Assembly: GCA_019246665.1 (NCBI GenBank)
Contig: JAFAQA010000399.1
Location: 1 to 32,407, forward strand
Length of the DNA stretch: 32,407 nt
Reading direction: 5' to 3'
Source: Hyphomicrobiales bacterium
Lineage (GTDB): Bacteria; Pseudomonadota; Alphaproteobacteria; Rhizobiales; Beijerinckiaceae
The notes beneath the pieces were generated by a model that ran no database searches, was not told the DNA's origin, and saw only the letters and a program-made list of their open reading frames with translations. The position numbers and the translations under genes are program-made. How positions within the stretch are numbered: the stretch's first letter is position 1; each line of letters begins with the position of its first letter. This document shows positions 16,350 to 24,473 of this stretch, in pieces.

Positions 16350-17477
16350 ATGACCGCGCTTCCCCTGCTTGCGAGCTTTCGGCGCGTCGTCGTCAAGGTC
16401 GGCTCCGCGCTTCTCGTCGACCGCGACAAGAGCCGGCTGCGACGCGCCTGGCTCGCCGCGCTCGCGGAGGATATCGGAGAGCTTGTGGCGAATGGCGCCG
16501 AGGTCATCGTGGTCTCATCGGGCGCGATCGCGCTCGGCCGCACGGTGCTCGGTTTCTCGAATGGAGCCTTGCGACTCGAGGAGAGCCAGGCTTGTGCCGC
16601 CGTCGGGCAAATCGCGCTCGCTCGCGTCTGGTCCGAAGCCCTGGCGCATGAAGGGATTACCGCCGGCCAGGTGCTGCTCACGCTCGGGGACACCGAGCAG
16701 CGGAGACGCTATCTCAATGCGCGGGCGACCCTCGGCAAGCTCCTCGAATTGCGCGCCGTCCCCGTCGTCAACGAGAACGACACCGTCGCCACCGCCGAGA
16801 TCCGCTATGGCGACAATGACCGCCTCGCGGCGCGCGTCGCGACCATGGCCGGGGCGGATTGCCTGATCCTGCTTTCGGATGTTGATGGCCTCTACGACTC
16901 CCCGCCCGGGGAAAGCCCCGATGCCAAGCTCATCTCACTCGTGGAACGCGTCACGCCGCGGATCGAAAAGATGGCTGGCTCGCCCGCTTCCGAATTCGCG
17001 CGCGGCGGCATGCGGACCAAGCTCGAGGCGGCGCGCATCGCGTCGGGCGCCGGCATGCATATGGTGATTGCCAATGGACGCCATGCCAATCCCCTGAAGC
17101 GCATCGCCGAGCGCGGCCCCTGCACCTGGTTCCTGACGAGTTCGACACCGCGCGCCGCACGCAAGACCTTCATCGCCGCCACACTCGAGCCCAAGGGCGT
17201 GCTCGTCATCGACGCGGGAGCCGTCCGCGCGCTTGAAGGCGGCAAGAGCCTGCTCGCTGCCGGCATCAAGCGTATCGAGGGAGAATTTGCGCGCGGCGAC
17301 GCGGTATTGATCCGCGGGCCGAACGGCACGGAAGTCGGACGCGGCCTCGTCGGCTATGACGCGGTGGATGCAAGACGCATCATCGGGCACAGCACGGAGG
17401 AGATCTTGTCGATTCTCGGCGCGGGCGCCCGCGCCGAGGTGATTCATCGCGACGACCTCGCGCTGGCGGCAGCTTGA
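16350..17477 (+). CDS. proB: Glutamate 5-kinase
   Basis: A 375-residue two-domain ProB: an amino-acid-kinase domain (VVKVGSALL near 14-22, VSSGAIALG near 51-59, [21 protein letters not shown] near 140-160) and a C-terminal PUA domain from about 280. It phosphorylates glutamate in the first step of proline synthesis. The start at 16350 lies 31 bases after the obgE stop, so the pair is likely cotranscribed, a common alphaproteobacterial arrangement. The expected proA is not next; the following gene is convergent. Confidence 0.96.
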   Translation: MTALPLLASFRRVVVKVGSALLVDRDKSRLRRAWLAALAEDIGELVANGAEVIVVSSGAIALGRTVLGFSNGALRLEESQACAAVGQIALARVWSEALAHEGITAGQVLLTLGDTEQRRRYLNARATLGKLLELRAVPVVNENDTVATAEIRYGDNDRLAARVATMAGADCLILLSDVDGLYDSPPGESPDAKLISLVERVTPRIEKMAGSPASEFARGGMRTKLEAARIASGAGMHMVIANGRHANPLKRIAERGPCTWFLTSSTPRAARKTFIAATLEPKGVLVIDAGAVRALEGGKSLLAAGIKRIEGEFARGDAVLIRGPNGTEVGRGLVGYDAVDARRIIGHSTEEILSILGAGARAEVIHRDDLALAAA

Positions 17478-17517
17478 GGAACAAGCTCCGCTATAGGGTG
17501 GATGTCCTCGATGAAAG

Positions 17518-17602
17518 AGCGAAAAGGTGAATGGTGAAAAGTGAGATACGCTTCCAGCCTGTTTTCACCTTTCGCTTTTCCCTCCTCACTATTCACTCTT
17601 CA
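17518..17602. repeat. Inverted arrays of a 7-bp G-rich repeat, hairpin between convergent genes
   Basis: Plus strand 17519-17545 carries imperfect heptads of the TGAATGG/TGAAAAG/TGAGATA kind. The minus strand of 17561-17602 carries a longer array in opposite orientation (TGAAGAG, TGAATAG, TGAGGAG, GGAAAAG, CGAAAGG, TGAAAAC). The arms pair: GCGAAAAGGTGAA (17519-17531) with TTCACCTTTCGC (17564-17575), one bulged base. CTTTTCC follows, so the hairpin could end proB transcription. The array reaches the methyltransferase stop codon. Confidence 0.65.
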
Positions 17603-18604
17603 CTGCTCGAACGTGACGAAGCTCTGAGGTGTGGGGGGCACCGGCTCGACGCTGATCTTTTGGAACCCCGCCTGACGCGCCATCTCCTCCAGCTCACGCG
17701 CCGTATACGCGTCCCCATGCGGCGTCGATCCCAGCATCATGAAAGAGAACATCGCCGGAAACGGGGGCGAGACGCGGTCTTCATTCGGGACGAACTCCGC
17801 CGCGAGCACCCGCCCTTTCGGATTCAAGCATTTGCGCGCCTTCTCGAGGAGGCCGACGCAAGTCTTCCGGTCGAAATGGTGAAGGAAGTTGGTGAGCAAG
17901 ACGAGATCAAAATCTTGACCCCACTCCACCTCGAAAGCGCTTCCGGGTAGTGCGTGATAGCGATCGGCGATCCCTGCCGCTGCCGCGTTCCTTTTGGCCA
18001 CGGCGAGCACCGGCTGCCAATCGATGGCGGTGATTTCGGCTTGGGGCAAAGCCTGCGCCACCGAGATTCCGAACAAGCCGTGTCCGGCGGCGATGTCGAG
18101 CACCCGGTGCGGCGGTGTCGACGAGGCGGCGACTTTTTCAGCCAAGGCCGCGGCGACGGGCCGTATGAATGGAACCATCGCTTCGGCGAATTTGACCCAT
18201 ACGGGATGATCGGAAGCGATATTCGCGAGCCCTGTCGAGCCGCCATTCCTCACGAAGGACGCAGGATCGCCGTCAAGCCAGAGCGAGATCATCTCCGGGG
18301 CAGCCAGGAAATCGATGATGCTGCCCATGAAGGCCGGGGAGGTCTTGGTCAAGAAGAGCTCTGTCGCCTCGGTAAGTCGGTAGCGGGTCTCGTCCTTTTC
18401 GAGGAAGCCGTGAATGGTGAGATAGTCACAGAGAATGCGCACCCCCCTGACCGACGCGCCCGTTCCCTTGGCAATCCGGTCGAGATCGCCGTCCACTTGC
18501 GAGATCACCGTAAATAAGTCGAGCGCCGACGCCGCTTTGAGCGCCGCCGTTTTCTGATAGCCCAAGACTGTATTGATGAAGAGGTCCGGAGAAATTTCGG
18601 CCAT
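17600..18604 (-). CDS. SAM-dependent O-methyltransferase (Methyltransf_2-like)
   Basis: A 334-residue protein with the two-domain layout of plant-type and CrtF/acetylserotonin-type O-methyltransferases: an N-terminal winged-helix dimerisation domain (about 10-85, LFINTVLGYQKTAALKAASALDLF) and a Rossmann methyltransferase domain with motif I VLDIAAGHGLFGI (168-180), acidic D195 in AIDW, and LTNFLHHFD. It would transfer a methyl group from SAM to a small molecule, whose identity is not visible. The ATG at 18604 is preceded by GAGGAAA. A perfect dyad lies just upstream. It faces proB tail to tail. Confidence 0.82.
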   Translation of the reverse strand: MAEISPDLFINTVLGYQKTAALKAASALDLFTVISQVDGDLDRIAKGTGASVRGVRILCDYLTIHGFLEKDETRYRLTEATELFLTKTSPAFMGSIIDFLAAPEMISLWLDGDPASFVRNGGSTGLANIASDHPVWVKFAEAMVPFIRPVAAALAEKVAASSTPPHRVLDIAAGHGLFGISVAQALPQAEITAIDWQPVLAVAKRNAAAAGIADRYHALPGSAFEVEWGQDFDLVLLTNFLHHFDRKTCVGLLEKARKCLNPKGRVLAAEFVPNEDRVSPPFPAMFSFMMLGSTPHGDAYTARELEEMARQAGFQKISVEPVPPTPQSFVTFEQ

Positions 18605-18627
18605 GGTGTTTCCTCGTGCCGCAAGCA

Positions 18628-18646
18628 TGATCGATGAAATCGATCA
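18628..18646. promoter_or_regulatory. Perfect dyad upstream of the O-methyltransferase gene
   Basis: TGATCGAT-GAA-ATCGATCA, two 8-bp arms with a 3-base spacer, 24 bases before the start codon. On the minus strand an AT-rich GATAAAAAAA lies immediately upstream and could be part of a -10 region, so the dyad is placed like a repressor site. No regulator gene is adjacent. Confidence 0.4.
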
Positions 18647-18796
18647 ACGTTTTTTTATCGCCTTCTTTCGAGAACTTCCGTTCGGCATGTCGGCCCCACT
18701 ACTCGAAGAACGTGGCACCGCTTGATTGTGTCTGGACCATACCACATGCGATCTGGAACTTTCGCCAAAGGAGCTCGTGGTGTCCGCGCCGAACAT

Positions 18797-18825
18797 CGAG
18801 TGGCGCCTCTCTGCGACGCCACTCG
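18797..18825. other. Hairpin downstream of the second methyltransferase gene
   Basis: CGAGTGGCG and CGCCACTCG form a perfect 9-bp stem with an 11-base loop, 13 bases after the stop of the minus-strand methyltransferase gene. No T-run follows in either direction, so it is not a clear intrinsic terminator. Confidence 0.4.
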
Positions 18826-18837
18826 CCTGGTGCTCGC

Positions 18838-20139
18838 TCAAGCGCCGCTGGCCGATGTCTCCTGCCGGAGCGCCACGTGAAGGCTCGAAATGCAGAATTG
18901 GCTTTCGCCCTCATGCGTATTTCTGATGATTAAGCGTGCCGCACCCTCCTTCCGGCGCGAGGAAAGCACGACCACTTGGGGGTGAGCCGAAGCCTCGAGC
19001 AAAACTTCGCGCGCGACGAACCTCACTCCGGCGTCATCGCTCAGGGCGAGACCCAGCGCACCGCTCATGAGGGTGATCTCGCAGGTCACGGCGAGTTCCT
19101 CCTCTGCGTCAAGAGCCAGCTTTCGAAGCGTCTGCCGCAAGTCGAAGCTCACCGCGTAGTTCCAGATCGGATCGCGGGTCGAGCCGATCAAGCCCTCTTT
19201 CTCGAGGTGGATGCGCGCCGAATTGTGCTGGATGGCGTTGCCCAAAGAGATGAGAATTCCTCGGTTGCTTGGCGGCCTGCGGGAAATGATGATGCCGATG
19301 GACGTGCAGTCATAGTCGCCGATGCGAAGCCGCAAATGAGGCTCCTCGCGATAAGGCGGAAGATCGACATAGCCGTCCAGCAAAGCGTCGCCCGGATCAA
19401 AATCGATCGGCTCCACGTCATGTCCGGCTCGGGTGAGCCTTTCCACGAGGGCCTGGATATCGCGACGCCGATAAAGCGAAAGATCGCGGCTTTCGAAAGT
19501 GTCGCTGTTCGACGAAAGATTGAACTCGGTCGTGTGGATGGCGACGCCACCTTCTTTGAGGGTCCTCATCGCCTTTTCGACGAAGGCAAGCCCATGCTCG
19601 AGCGAACCCAGATGCTCGAGGCTGCAGGCCGACCAGCAGAAGTCGAAACCGCCGCGAAATTTTTGCGGAATATCGTTCATGTCCGCGGCCTCGAACGTCA
19701 CCCGCTCACGAAATATGTTGGGATCGCAAATCCGCGGAAACTCAAGGGAATCGAGCCCTGCCGCATGCTGGTCTGTTTGCTGCCAGCCAGCGCGACGCGC
19801 GCCGTCGCTGTCCTGATCGGTTGCCACGATGGTGCAGCCCAAGCTCGCGAACAAGGCGGGCAAGGGCTCGCGCCCAACCCCGAACGCCAATCCTCGTCGG
19901 CCAAGGCTCAGGAGGCCACGCTCGAACAAGGATTGCGCGATGAAGACGAGCTCCCACAGCTTCCTTGCCAAGGTGGGGGGTCGCTTGAGCTGATCGCACC
20001 AATAGCGGAAGGTGTCGGACGAGCAGTCCGCTTGCTTGCAAAGCCGCGAGCCTTGCACCGGCGACAAGGGAGGGAACAGGGGGGGAGCCACATCGCCGAG
20101 CAAACGGCGATAGGTGATTGTCTCGAGCGAGAAATTCAT
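18838..20139 (-). CDS. SAM-dependent methyltransferase-domain protein with unassigned C-terminal region
   Basis: A 433-residue protein. A class I methyltransferase core spans about 60-290: motif I is GLAFGVGREPLPALFA (83-98), acidic D108/D110 in VATDQD, and CWSACSLEHLGSLEHG matches motif IV/post-IV of small-molecule or glycan methyltransferases. The following YRRRDIQALVERLTRAGHDVEPIDFD segment is a typical late Rossmann element. The last 140 residues are predicted mostly beta and I do not recognise them; they could be a binding or sugar-recognition domain. The start at 20139 lies 33 bases after the DUF1614 gene, so they may be cotranscribed. Substrate unknown. Confidence 0.75.
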   Translation of the reverse strand: MNFSLETITYRRLLGDVAPPLFPPLSPVQGSRLCKQADCSSDTFRYWCDQLKRPPTLARKLWELVFIAQSLFERGLLSLGRRGLAFGVGREPLPALFASLGCTIVATDQDSDGARRAGWQQTDQHAAGLDSLEFPRICDPNIFRERVTFEAADMNDIPQKFRGGFDFCWSACSLEHLGSLEHGLAFVEKAMRTLKEGGVAIHTTEFNLSSNSDTFESRDLSLYRRRDIQALVERLTRAGHDVEPIDFDPGDALLDGYVDLPPYREEPHLRLRIGDYDCTSIGIIISRRPPSNRGILISLGNAIQHNSARIHLEKEGLIGSTRDPIWNYAVSFDLRQTLRKLALDAEEELAVTCEITLMSGALGLALSDDAGVRFVAREVLLEASAHPQVVVLSSRRKEGAARLIIRNTHEGESQFCISSLHVALRQETSASGA

Positions 20140-20172
20140 CCTGCCCTCGCGTCAATTCGAACGCCTGATCCC

Positions 20173-20880
20173 TCAAGAGCTTCTGCGCCCCGTGAGGCTC
20201 GCGATCAACACGGCGATAATGCCCGCAAGGAAAATACCGTCGAAGGTGCCCGCTCCGCCGATCGAGGCGACAGGAGCGCCGAGCCCTTGAATATTCGAAA
20301 GGTTGAGCAGATCGGCGCCGATCAAGGTGCCGAGGCTGCCGCCCGCGTAAGCGAGGGCCGCGGCCTGCCGCCAGGAAATGAGCAACGCGGCGATCGCCGC
20401 CGCGATTGGCGGCCCCAAAATGGGAACCGCGATGCCGACCCCCGGAACCGGCGTCGCCATCAGGTGGCAGATCACGGCAACGCAACCGACCGCGAGCAAG
20501 CCTGGACCCCAAAGACGGTTCTTGTCGAGAAGGTAAAGCGACAAAATTGTCGGAATGACCGCGCCACCCACATTCACGGCGATCACCGTGCCCGGCCAAT
20601 CCACCACCACGGGCACGACGTAGCGCATGCCGAAATAGCTGACCTCGCGTCCCGTGAGTACGTTCTGCTCGGGAAGCTGGACAACCGGGATGTTGATGTA
20701 ACTTCCGAATAACGAGGCGAAGAGAAGAAAGAGTGCCGTGTTGGAGCTCACCCCAAGGCGGGTATAGGCGTAGCGGAGTATGCCGAGCTGGATGAAAACC
20801 AAAAGCAGCCCGAAGACGCCGACAAGAAGCGCGAAGAAAAGCGGCGCGATCGGTAAATATTGCAGATGACTGACGTGCAC
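20173..20880 (-). CDS. DUF1614 family membrane protein
   Basis: A 235-residue protein with about seven hydrophobic helices. The sequence FGSYINIPVVQL, the VNVGGAVIPTILSLYLL stretch and the GGAGTFDGIFLAGI motif near the C-terminus are characteristic of DUF1614 proteins, whose function is unknown. The start appears to be GTG at 20880, because no in-frame ATG precedes the first helix and the first in-frame Met lies well inside the protein. The region 20881-21006 upstream is non-coding with no clear promoter. Confidence 0.8.
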   Translation of the reverse strand: MHVSHLQYLPIAPLFFALLVGVFGLLLVFIQLGILRYAYTRLGVSSNTALFLLFASLFGSYINIPVVQLPEQNVLTGREVSYFGMRYVVPVVVDWPGTVIAVNVGGAVIPTILSLYLLDKNRLWGPGLLAVGCVAVICHLMATPVPGVGIAVPILGPPIAAAIAALLISWRQAAALAYAGGSLGTLIGADLLNLSNIQGLGAPVASIGGAGTFDGIFLAGIIAVLIASLTGRRSS

Positions 20881-21006
20881 GGGAAACCGTTCGTATCAGA
20901 ACCGCAGGGCAGCCGCTCCGGCCGATATAGCGCCAAGGTGCCGCTTGATCCAGGCATCTTGTTCTTGAGCGCGGCCTTTCTGAAAATCGCCTTCAACCTT
21001 TCTCGA

Positions 21007-22158
21007 TCATGCTTTCCTTCCCACAGCTTCTCGCGAGCGGCTGCGCGCCTTTGCTGCGCCGATCTCCACGACAGGCTTGCCGAGCACGCTCATGAGGGGC
21101 TCGACGCCGAGCCCCGCTTTGTCGGAGGGCGCCATGCGTCCTTGCGAGCGCTTCGGCGCGCCGGTTGCGATCTCGCGCGACACATAGCTGTTGAAATCCG
21201 TCGCGGAGAGGAGGAACTCTCTCGGCGTCGAGCCGGCGAGATGGGAGATTGCCGCGGTCGTGATGTCACCGCCCCAACTGTCCTCGATAGTCATGGCGAC
21301 GCCGCACGCGAGGCAAAGGTCGCGGATCACCCGCCCGCGCGTCAATCCGCCGACCTTTGAGATCTTGAGGTTGATCGCATCCATCGCACCGTCGCGCAGG
21401 GCGCGCAGCAGCATCTCGATGCCGTCGATCGTCTCGTCGAGGATAAAGGGCAGGCTGGTGCGCCGCCTCACCGCGAGACATTCCTCATATCCGCGGCAAG
21501 GCTGCTCGATATAGACATCGAGGTCCCGCACGGCGTTCACGACGCGTGCCGCCTCATGCATCGTCCAGCCCGTATTGGCATCGGCGATAAGGACCTCGCC
21601 GCGTTTGAGCACTGCCCTGCACGCCTCGATACGCTCTATGTCCACATCGGCGTTTCCACCGACCTTGAGCTGGAACTTCGTGTAGCCTTCGGCACGATAA
21701 CCGGCGACCCGCTTCGCCATGGCCTCGGGAGCTTCCTGGGAGATGGCACGGTAAAGATCGATCGGCCCGGTCTCGCCCCCTCCCAACAAGAGATGCACGG
21801 GCAGGCCCGCTGTCTTGCCGAGCACATCCCAGCAGGCGATATCGATCGGCGCCTTCACGTAAGGGTGACCGCGGAGCGCCGCGTCGAGCCGCTGGTCCAA
21901 TAGGCTGAGCCGTCGCGGGTCGAGCCCGATGAGCTTGTCCCCGATCTCGCGCAAGCCAGAGCGCACGCCTTCAGCGTAAGCCGGAAGATAAGCGGAGCCG
22001 AGCGGACAACACTCGCCATAACCCGTGATGCCGGCATCCGTCTCGACAGCCACGACGGTTGAATCGAACACGGACACGCTGTTGTCGTTCGACCAGGCGT
22101 AGCGACCCTCCCGCACCGGAAGCTCGACGCGATAGGCCTTGATGGCGTTGATTTTCAT
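21007..22158 (-). CDS. Enolase-superfamily dehydratase/racemase (MLE subgroup, cis-3-hydroxyproline dehydratase-like)
   Basis: A 383-residue mandelate racemase/muconate lactonising enzyme-type protein. After the alpha+beta capping domain (1-125) the barrel shows KFQLKVGG with K165, metal ligands D193 (ADANTGW), E218 (YIEQPC) and D241 (ILDET), and a second base K265 (NLKISKVGG). The pair K165/K265 fits enzymes that abstract the alpha proton of an amino-acid-like substrate. The closest type I recall is cis-3-hydroxy-L-proline dehydratase or hydroxyproline-betaine epimerase; this is memory of family features, not a search. The ATG at 22158 follows GAGGG by 9 bases. The C-terminal tail is Arg/Ala-rich. 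Confidence 0.82.
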   Translation of the reverse strand: MKINAIKAYRVELPVREGRYAWSNDNSVSVFDSTVVAVETDAGITGYGECCPLGSAYLPAYAEGVRSGLREIGDKLIGLDPRRLSLLDQRLDAALRGHPYVKAPIDIACWDVLGKTAGLPVHLLLGGGETGPIDLYRAISQEAPEAMAKRVAGYRAEGYTKFQLKVGGNADVDIERIEACRAVLKRGEVLIADANTGWTMHEAARVVNAVRDLDVYIEQPCRGYEECLAVRRRTSLPFILDETIDGIEMLLRALRDGAMDAINLKISKVGGLTRGRVIRDLCLACGVAMTIEDSWGGDITTAAISHLAGSTPREFLLSATDFNSYVSREIATGAPKRSQGRMAPSDKAGLGVEPLMSVLGKPVVEIGAAKARSRSREAVGRKA

Positions 22159-22197
22159 GGTCTGGCACCCTCACGAGACCGCGACGGTGCCGAACGG

Positions 22198-22653
22198 TCA
22201 CCCGCGCGTCAATGGAACGACAAGCCTATAAAGGATTGCCGTGCAGACGCCCCAGACGCTTTGAAGAAAAACCGCAATCGCAACGTCACCTGGCTCAAAG
22301 CCGAAACCCAGCGAGAAGCCCTTCAAGGGCGCGACCACGAACCACAACCCGATATCCAGGATCACGGCGCCGAAAAGCAGCGCGGTAATCCAATAACCGA
22401 TCCCGCGCGGGAAATACGGCTCGAGAAACGCGAAGAGAATCCCCCAGAGCCCACCGAAGAATGCGCCGGAAAACAAGGTCGGCACGCCGAAAGGCGCGGT
22501 CGGCGTCATGTCGGGCGGCGGATCGGACACGGCTCCGATCCCGTAAAGAAGCAACAGCCCAAGCTGGAAAAAGGTGAGGACCGTCACAAAACCGGCTGCG
22601 AAGCCGATGAGGGCCCGTCGCGGCCAAAAAGCTGTCTCGGCGGCAATCCCCAT
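22198..22653 (-). CDS. Small integral membrane protein of unknown function
   Basis: A 151-residue protein with four hydrophobic segments (about 14-40, 58-80, 85-107 and 122-145). I do not recognise a named family. I prefer the ATG at 22653 because GGAGGG stands 6-7 bases upstream; an in-frame ATG at 22680 lies before that ribosome-binding site. The stop is 39 bases before the enolase-superfamily gene, so the two may share a transcript. Two palindromes and a promoter-like sequence lie upstream. Confidence 0.7.
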   Translation of the reverse strand: MGIAAETAFWPRRALIGFAAGFVTVLTFFQLGLLLLYGIGAVSDPPPDMTPTAPFGVPTLFSGAFFGGLWGILFAFLEPYFPRGIGYWITALLFGAVILDIGLWFVVAPLKGFSLGFGFEPGDVAIAVFLQSVWGVCTAILYRLVVPLTRG

Positions 22654-22696
22654 TCGAGCCCCTCCCTCAGTCAAATGCATCGTCTAAATTCTACAC

Positions 22697-22746
22697 GCTA
22701 ATTAGCTCATAAGCGGACCAGTCTAACGCGATCGCTTTCGCGAAAG
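22697..22746 (-). promoter_or_regulatory. Promoter-like region with two palindromes
   Basis: The 102-base gap before the small membrane protein gene holds CTTTCGCGAAAG (22735-22746, perfect 12 bp) and GCTAATTAGC (22697-22706, perfect 10 bp). On the minus strand TTAGAC, 16 bases and TAATTA make a plausible promoter, with the 12-bp palindrome upstream of the -35 and the 10-bp one over the -10. Confidence 0.4.
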
Positions 22747-22783
22747 TTCCTTCCTTATCGGCGAAGACCTCTCCAACCGAGGA

Positions 22784-23332
22784 TCAAGATTCAAGCTCTG
22801 CCTTCTCACCCGCAGGCAAGCCGATCTCGAAAGCGTTCAGGGTCATCGAGATGAGCGTATAGTAGCCGAGGATGCCGATGAGTTCCACGACCCCTTGCTC
22901 ACCGAGCGCCCGCGTTGCTCGTTCGAAGAGCGGTTGCGGCACCGCGTGGCTTTGGTGCAAGGCTTGGCTGAATTCATAAACAGCGAGCGCCTTTGGATCG
23001 TCGAGCGGGGGCCGTTCGCGCCTTGCGATCGCGTCGATCACCTTCGGCTCAATGCCGGCCTTAAGGCTCTCGCGCTTATGCGCGTACCACTCATAATGCG
23101 AGGTCCAGAAACGCGCGGTCACGAGAATCGCAAGCTCGGAGAGGCGAGGAGGCAGCGATGTCTCGTAGCGAACGAACTCACCGAGATGTTGCGCCCGCTG
23201 CGCCATCTCGGGGCTTTGCAGCCAGGCGAGGAGCGGCGCAGGCGCAGTGCCGCGCTTGCCGGCGATCGCGGCCGTGATCACCTTCTGCTGGGCGGGCGTC
23301 ATCTCGTCACGATTCAGGGCCTTGATGCGCAT
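22784..23332 (-). CDS. Carboxymuconolactone decarboxylase family protein
   Basis: A 182-residue all-helical protein of the CMD/AhpD-like superfamily. The core is SELAILVTARFWTSHYEWYAHKRESLKAGI, which has the E...H..W..H pattern of the decarboxylase-type branch and lacks the C-x-x-C of AhpD peroxidases. Exact reaction unknown; relatives act on cyclic lactones or serve as small oxidoreductases. The ATG at 23332 has AGGAAGG 11 bases upstream; a TTG at 23353, overlapping the epimerase stop, would add seven residues. It follows galM closely and is probably cotranscribed with it. Confidence 0.85.
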   Translation of the reverse strand: MRIKALNRDEMTPAQQKVITAAIAGKRGTAPAPLLAWLQSPEMAQRAQHLGEFVRYETSLPPRLSELAILVTARFWTSHYEWYAHKRESLKAGIEPKVIDAIARRERPPLDDPKALAVYEFSQALHQSHAVPQPLFERATRALGEQGVVELIGILGYYTLISMTLNAFEIGLPAGEKAELES

Positions 23333-23349
23333 CCGATCGGCATCCTTCC

Positions 23350-24420
23350 TCAACGTGGAGCTTGGTGAAAGCGATATTCCGTCCGCCGGCGGTAAATCTC
23401 GCCAGGCCTCAAGACCACGCTCGGAAAATGCGCGTGGTTGGGGCTGTCGGGAAAATGCTGCGCTTCGAGCGCGATACCCGCGCCTTCCCCATAATGTCGC
23501 CCTCCATGACCGGGCGCCGCGAAAGAGAGGTCGTGGCCATCAAAGACCTGGAGGCCGGGCTCGCTCGTCCAGAGCTCGAGCGCCAACCCGTTTCGTGGGC
23601 CCACCAAGGTCGCGGCATGGGCAAGGACGTCCGGACCCGAGCTTTGGCCATTCGCCCCGCGCAAGACGAAGTTCACGTCATAGCCGAAGGGAGATGATCC
23701 CTGAGATCGCACCTGACGGATTACCCGGGGCGAGCGGAAATCATAGGGTGTGCCGGCGATGGCCGTGATCTCGCCCGTGGGGATCAGCTCGCCATCGACG
23801 GGCGTGACGAAATCCGCCGCGACCATGAGCTCATGGTCGCGCGCGTCCTCGCTCCCGTCGAGATTGAAATAAGGGTGTTGCGCAAGGTTGACGATCGTCG
23901 CCGCATCCGTGGTCGCGGTGAGCTCGAGCTTCAATGTCGCGGGCTCGAGGAGCTGATACCGGCACCAGACCTTAAGGGTGCCGGGATAACCTTGGTCGCC
24001 TGCGGGGGAAAGGAGCGCAAGCGTCACCTGGTCACCGGCGTGCTCGACGATCCGCCACGCTCTCCGGTCGAAGCCGTTGGGGCCGCTGTGCAGGGAATGC
24101 AGACCCTTTTCATTCAACGGCAACTGATAGGAAATGCCATCGAGGCTGAAGCGGCCCTTGGCAATGCGATTGGCACAGCGCCCGACGATCGCGCCTGCGT
24201 GATGGGCCCGCCCATCGTAAGGTTCGAGCGCATCGAATCCCAAAACGACCCGTTGCGGTTTGCGACCACCGAGCGGCACCAGGAGGTCGCGCAAGGTCGC
24301 GCCGAGCTCCAAGATGGACGCCTCGCATCCTGACCCACCGACGAGACGCGCCTCGCGAATCTCGCTTCCATCGGGAAGAATGCCGAACACCGTCACCGCC
24401 ATGGGATTTGCTTCTACCAT
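23350..24420 (-). CDS. galM: Aldose 1-epimerase (galactose mutarotase)
   Basis: A 356-residue cytoplasmic enzyme that interconverts alpha and beta anomers of sugars. Typical segments are GRCANRIAKGRFSLDG, LPLNEKGLHSLHSGPNGFDRRAW, the catalytic-His region NLAQHPYFNLDG and, near the C-terminus, the catalytic-Glu region GIALEAQHFPDSPNH. The length is normal. The start could be the ATG at 24420 or the one at 24402; neither has a strong ribosome-binding site. It lies 53 bases after the extensin-like gene. No other galactose-pathway gene is visible nearby. Confidence 0.9.
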   Translation of the reverse strand: MVEANPMAVTVFGILPDGSEIREARLVGGSGCEASILELGATLRDLLVPLGGRKPQRVVLGFDALEPYDGRAHHAGAIVGRCANRIAKGRFSLDGISYQLPLNEKGLHSLHSGPNGFDRRAWRIVEHAGDQVTLALLSPAGDQGYPGTLKVWCRYQLLEPATLKLELTATTDAATIVNLAQHPYFNLDGSEDARDHELMVAADFVTPVDGELIPTGEITAIAGTPYDFRSPRVIRQVRSQGSSPFGYDVNFVLRGANGQSSGPDVLAHAATLVGPRNGLALELWTSEPGLQVFDGHDLSFAAPGHGGRHYGEGAGIALEAQHFPDSPNHAHFPSVVLRPGEIYRRRTEYRFHQAPR

Positions 24421-24473
24421 CTCGAGCCGCGGTTCAAGCGCGACGAGCGGATGACAACCTCGGTTGGACCCTC

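Noticed and set aside
17518-17602. CRISPR array
   Set aside because: The units are 7 bases, degenerate and without spacers, and no cas gene is present.
18797-18825. Intrinsic terminator after the second methyltransferase gene
   Set aside because: The stem is perfect but neither strand has the T-run needed; kept only as a hairpin.
18976-20712. A 578-codon plus-strand open frame across the methyltransferase and DUF1614 genes
   Set aside because: It runs antisense to two genes with recognisable domains, and its product is low-complexity and charged with no signal, membrane segment or motif.
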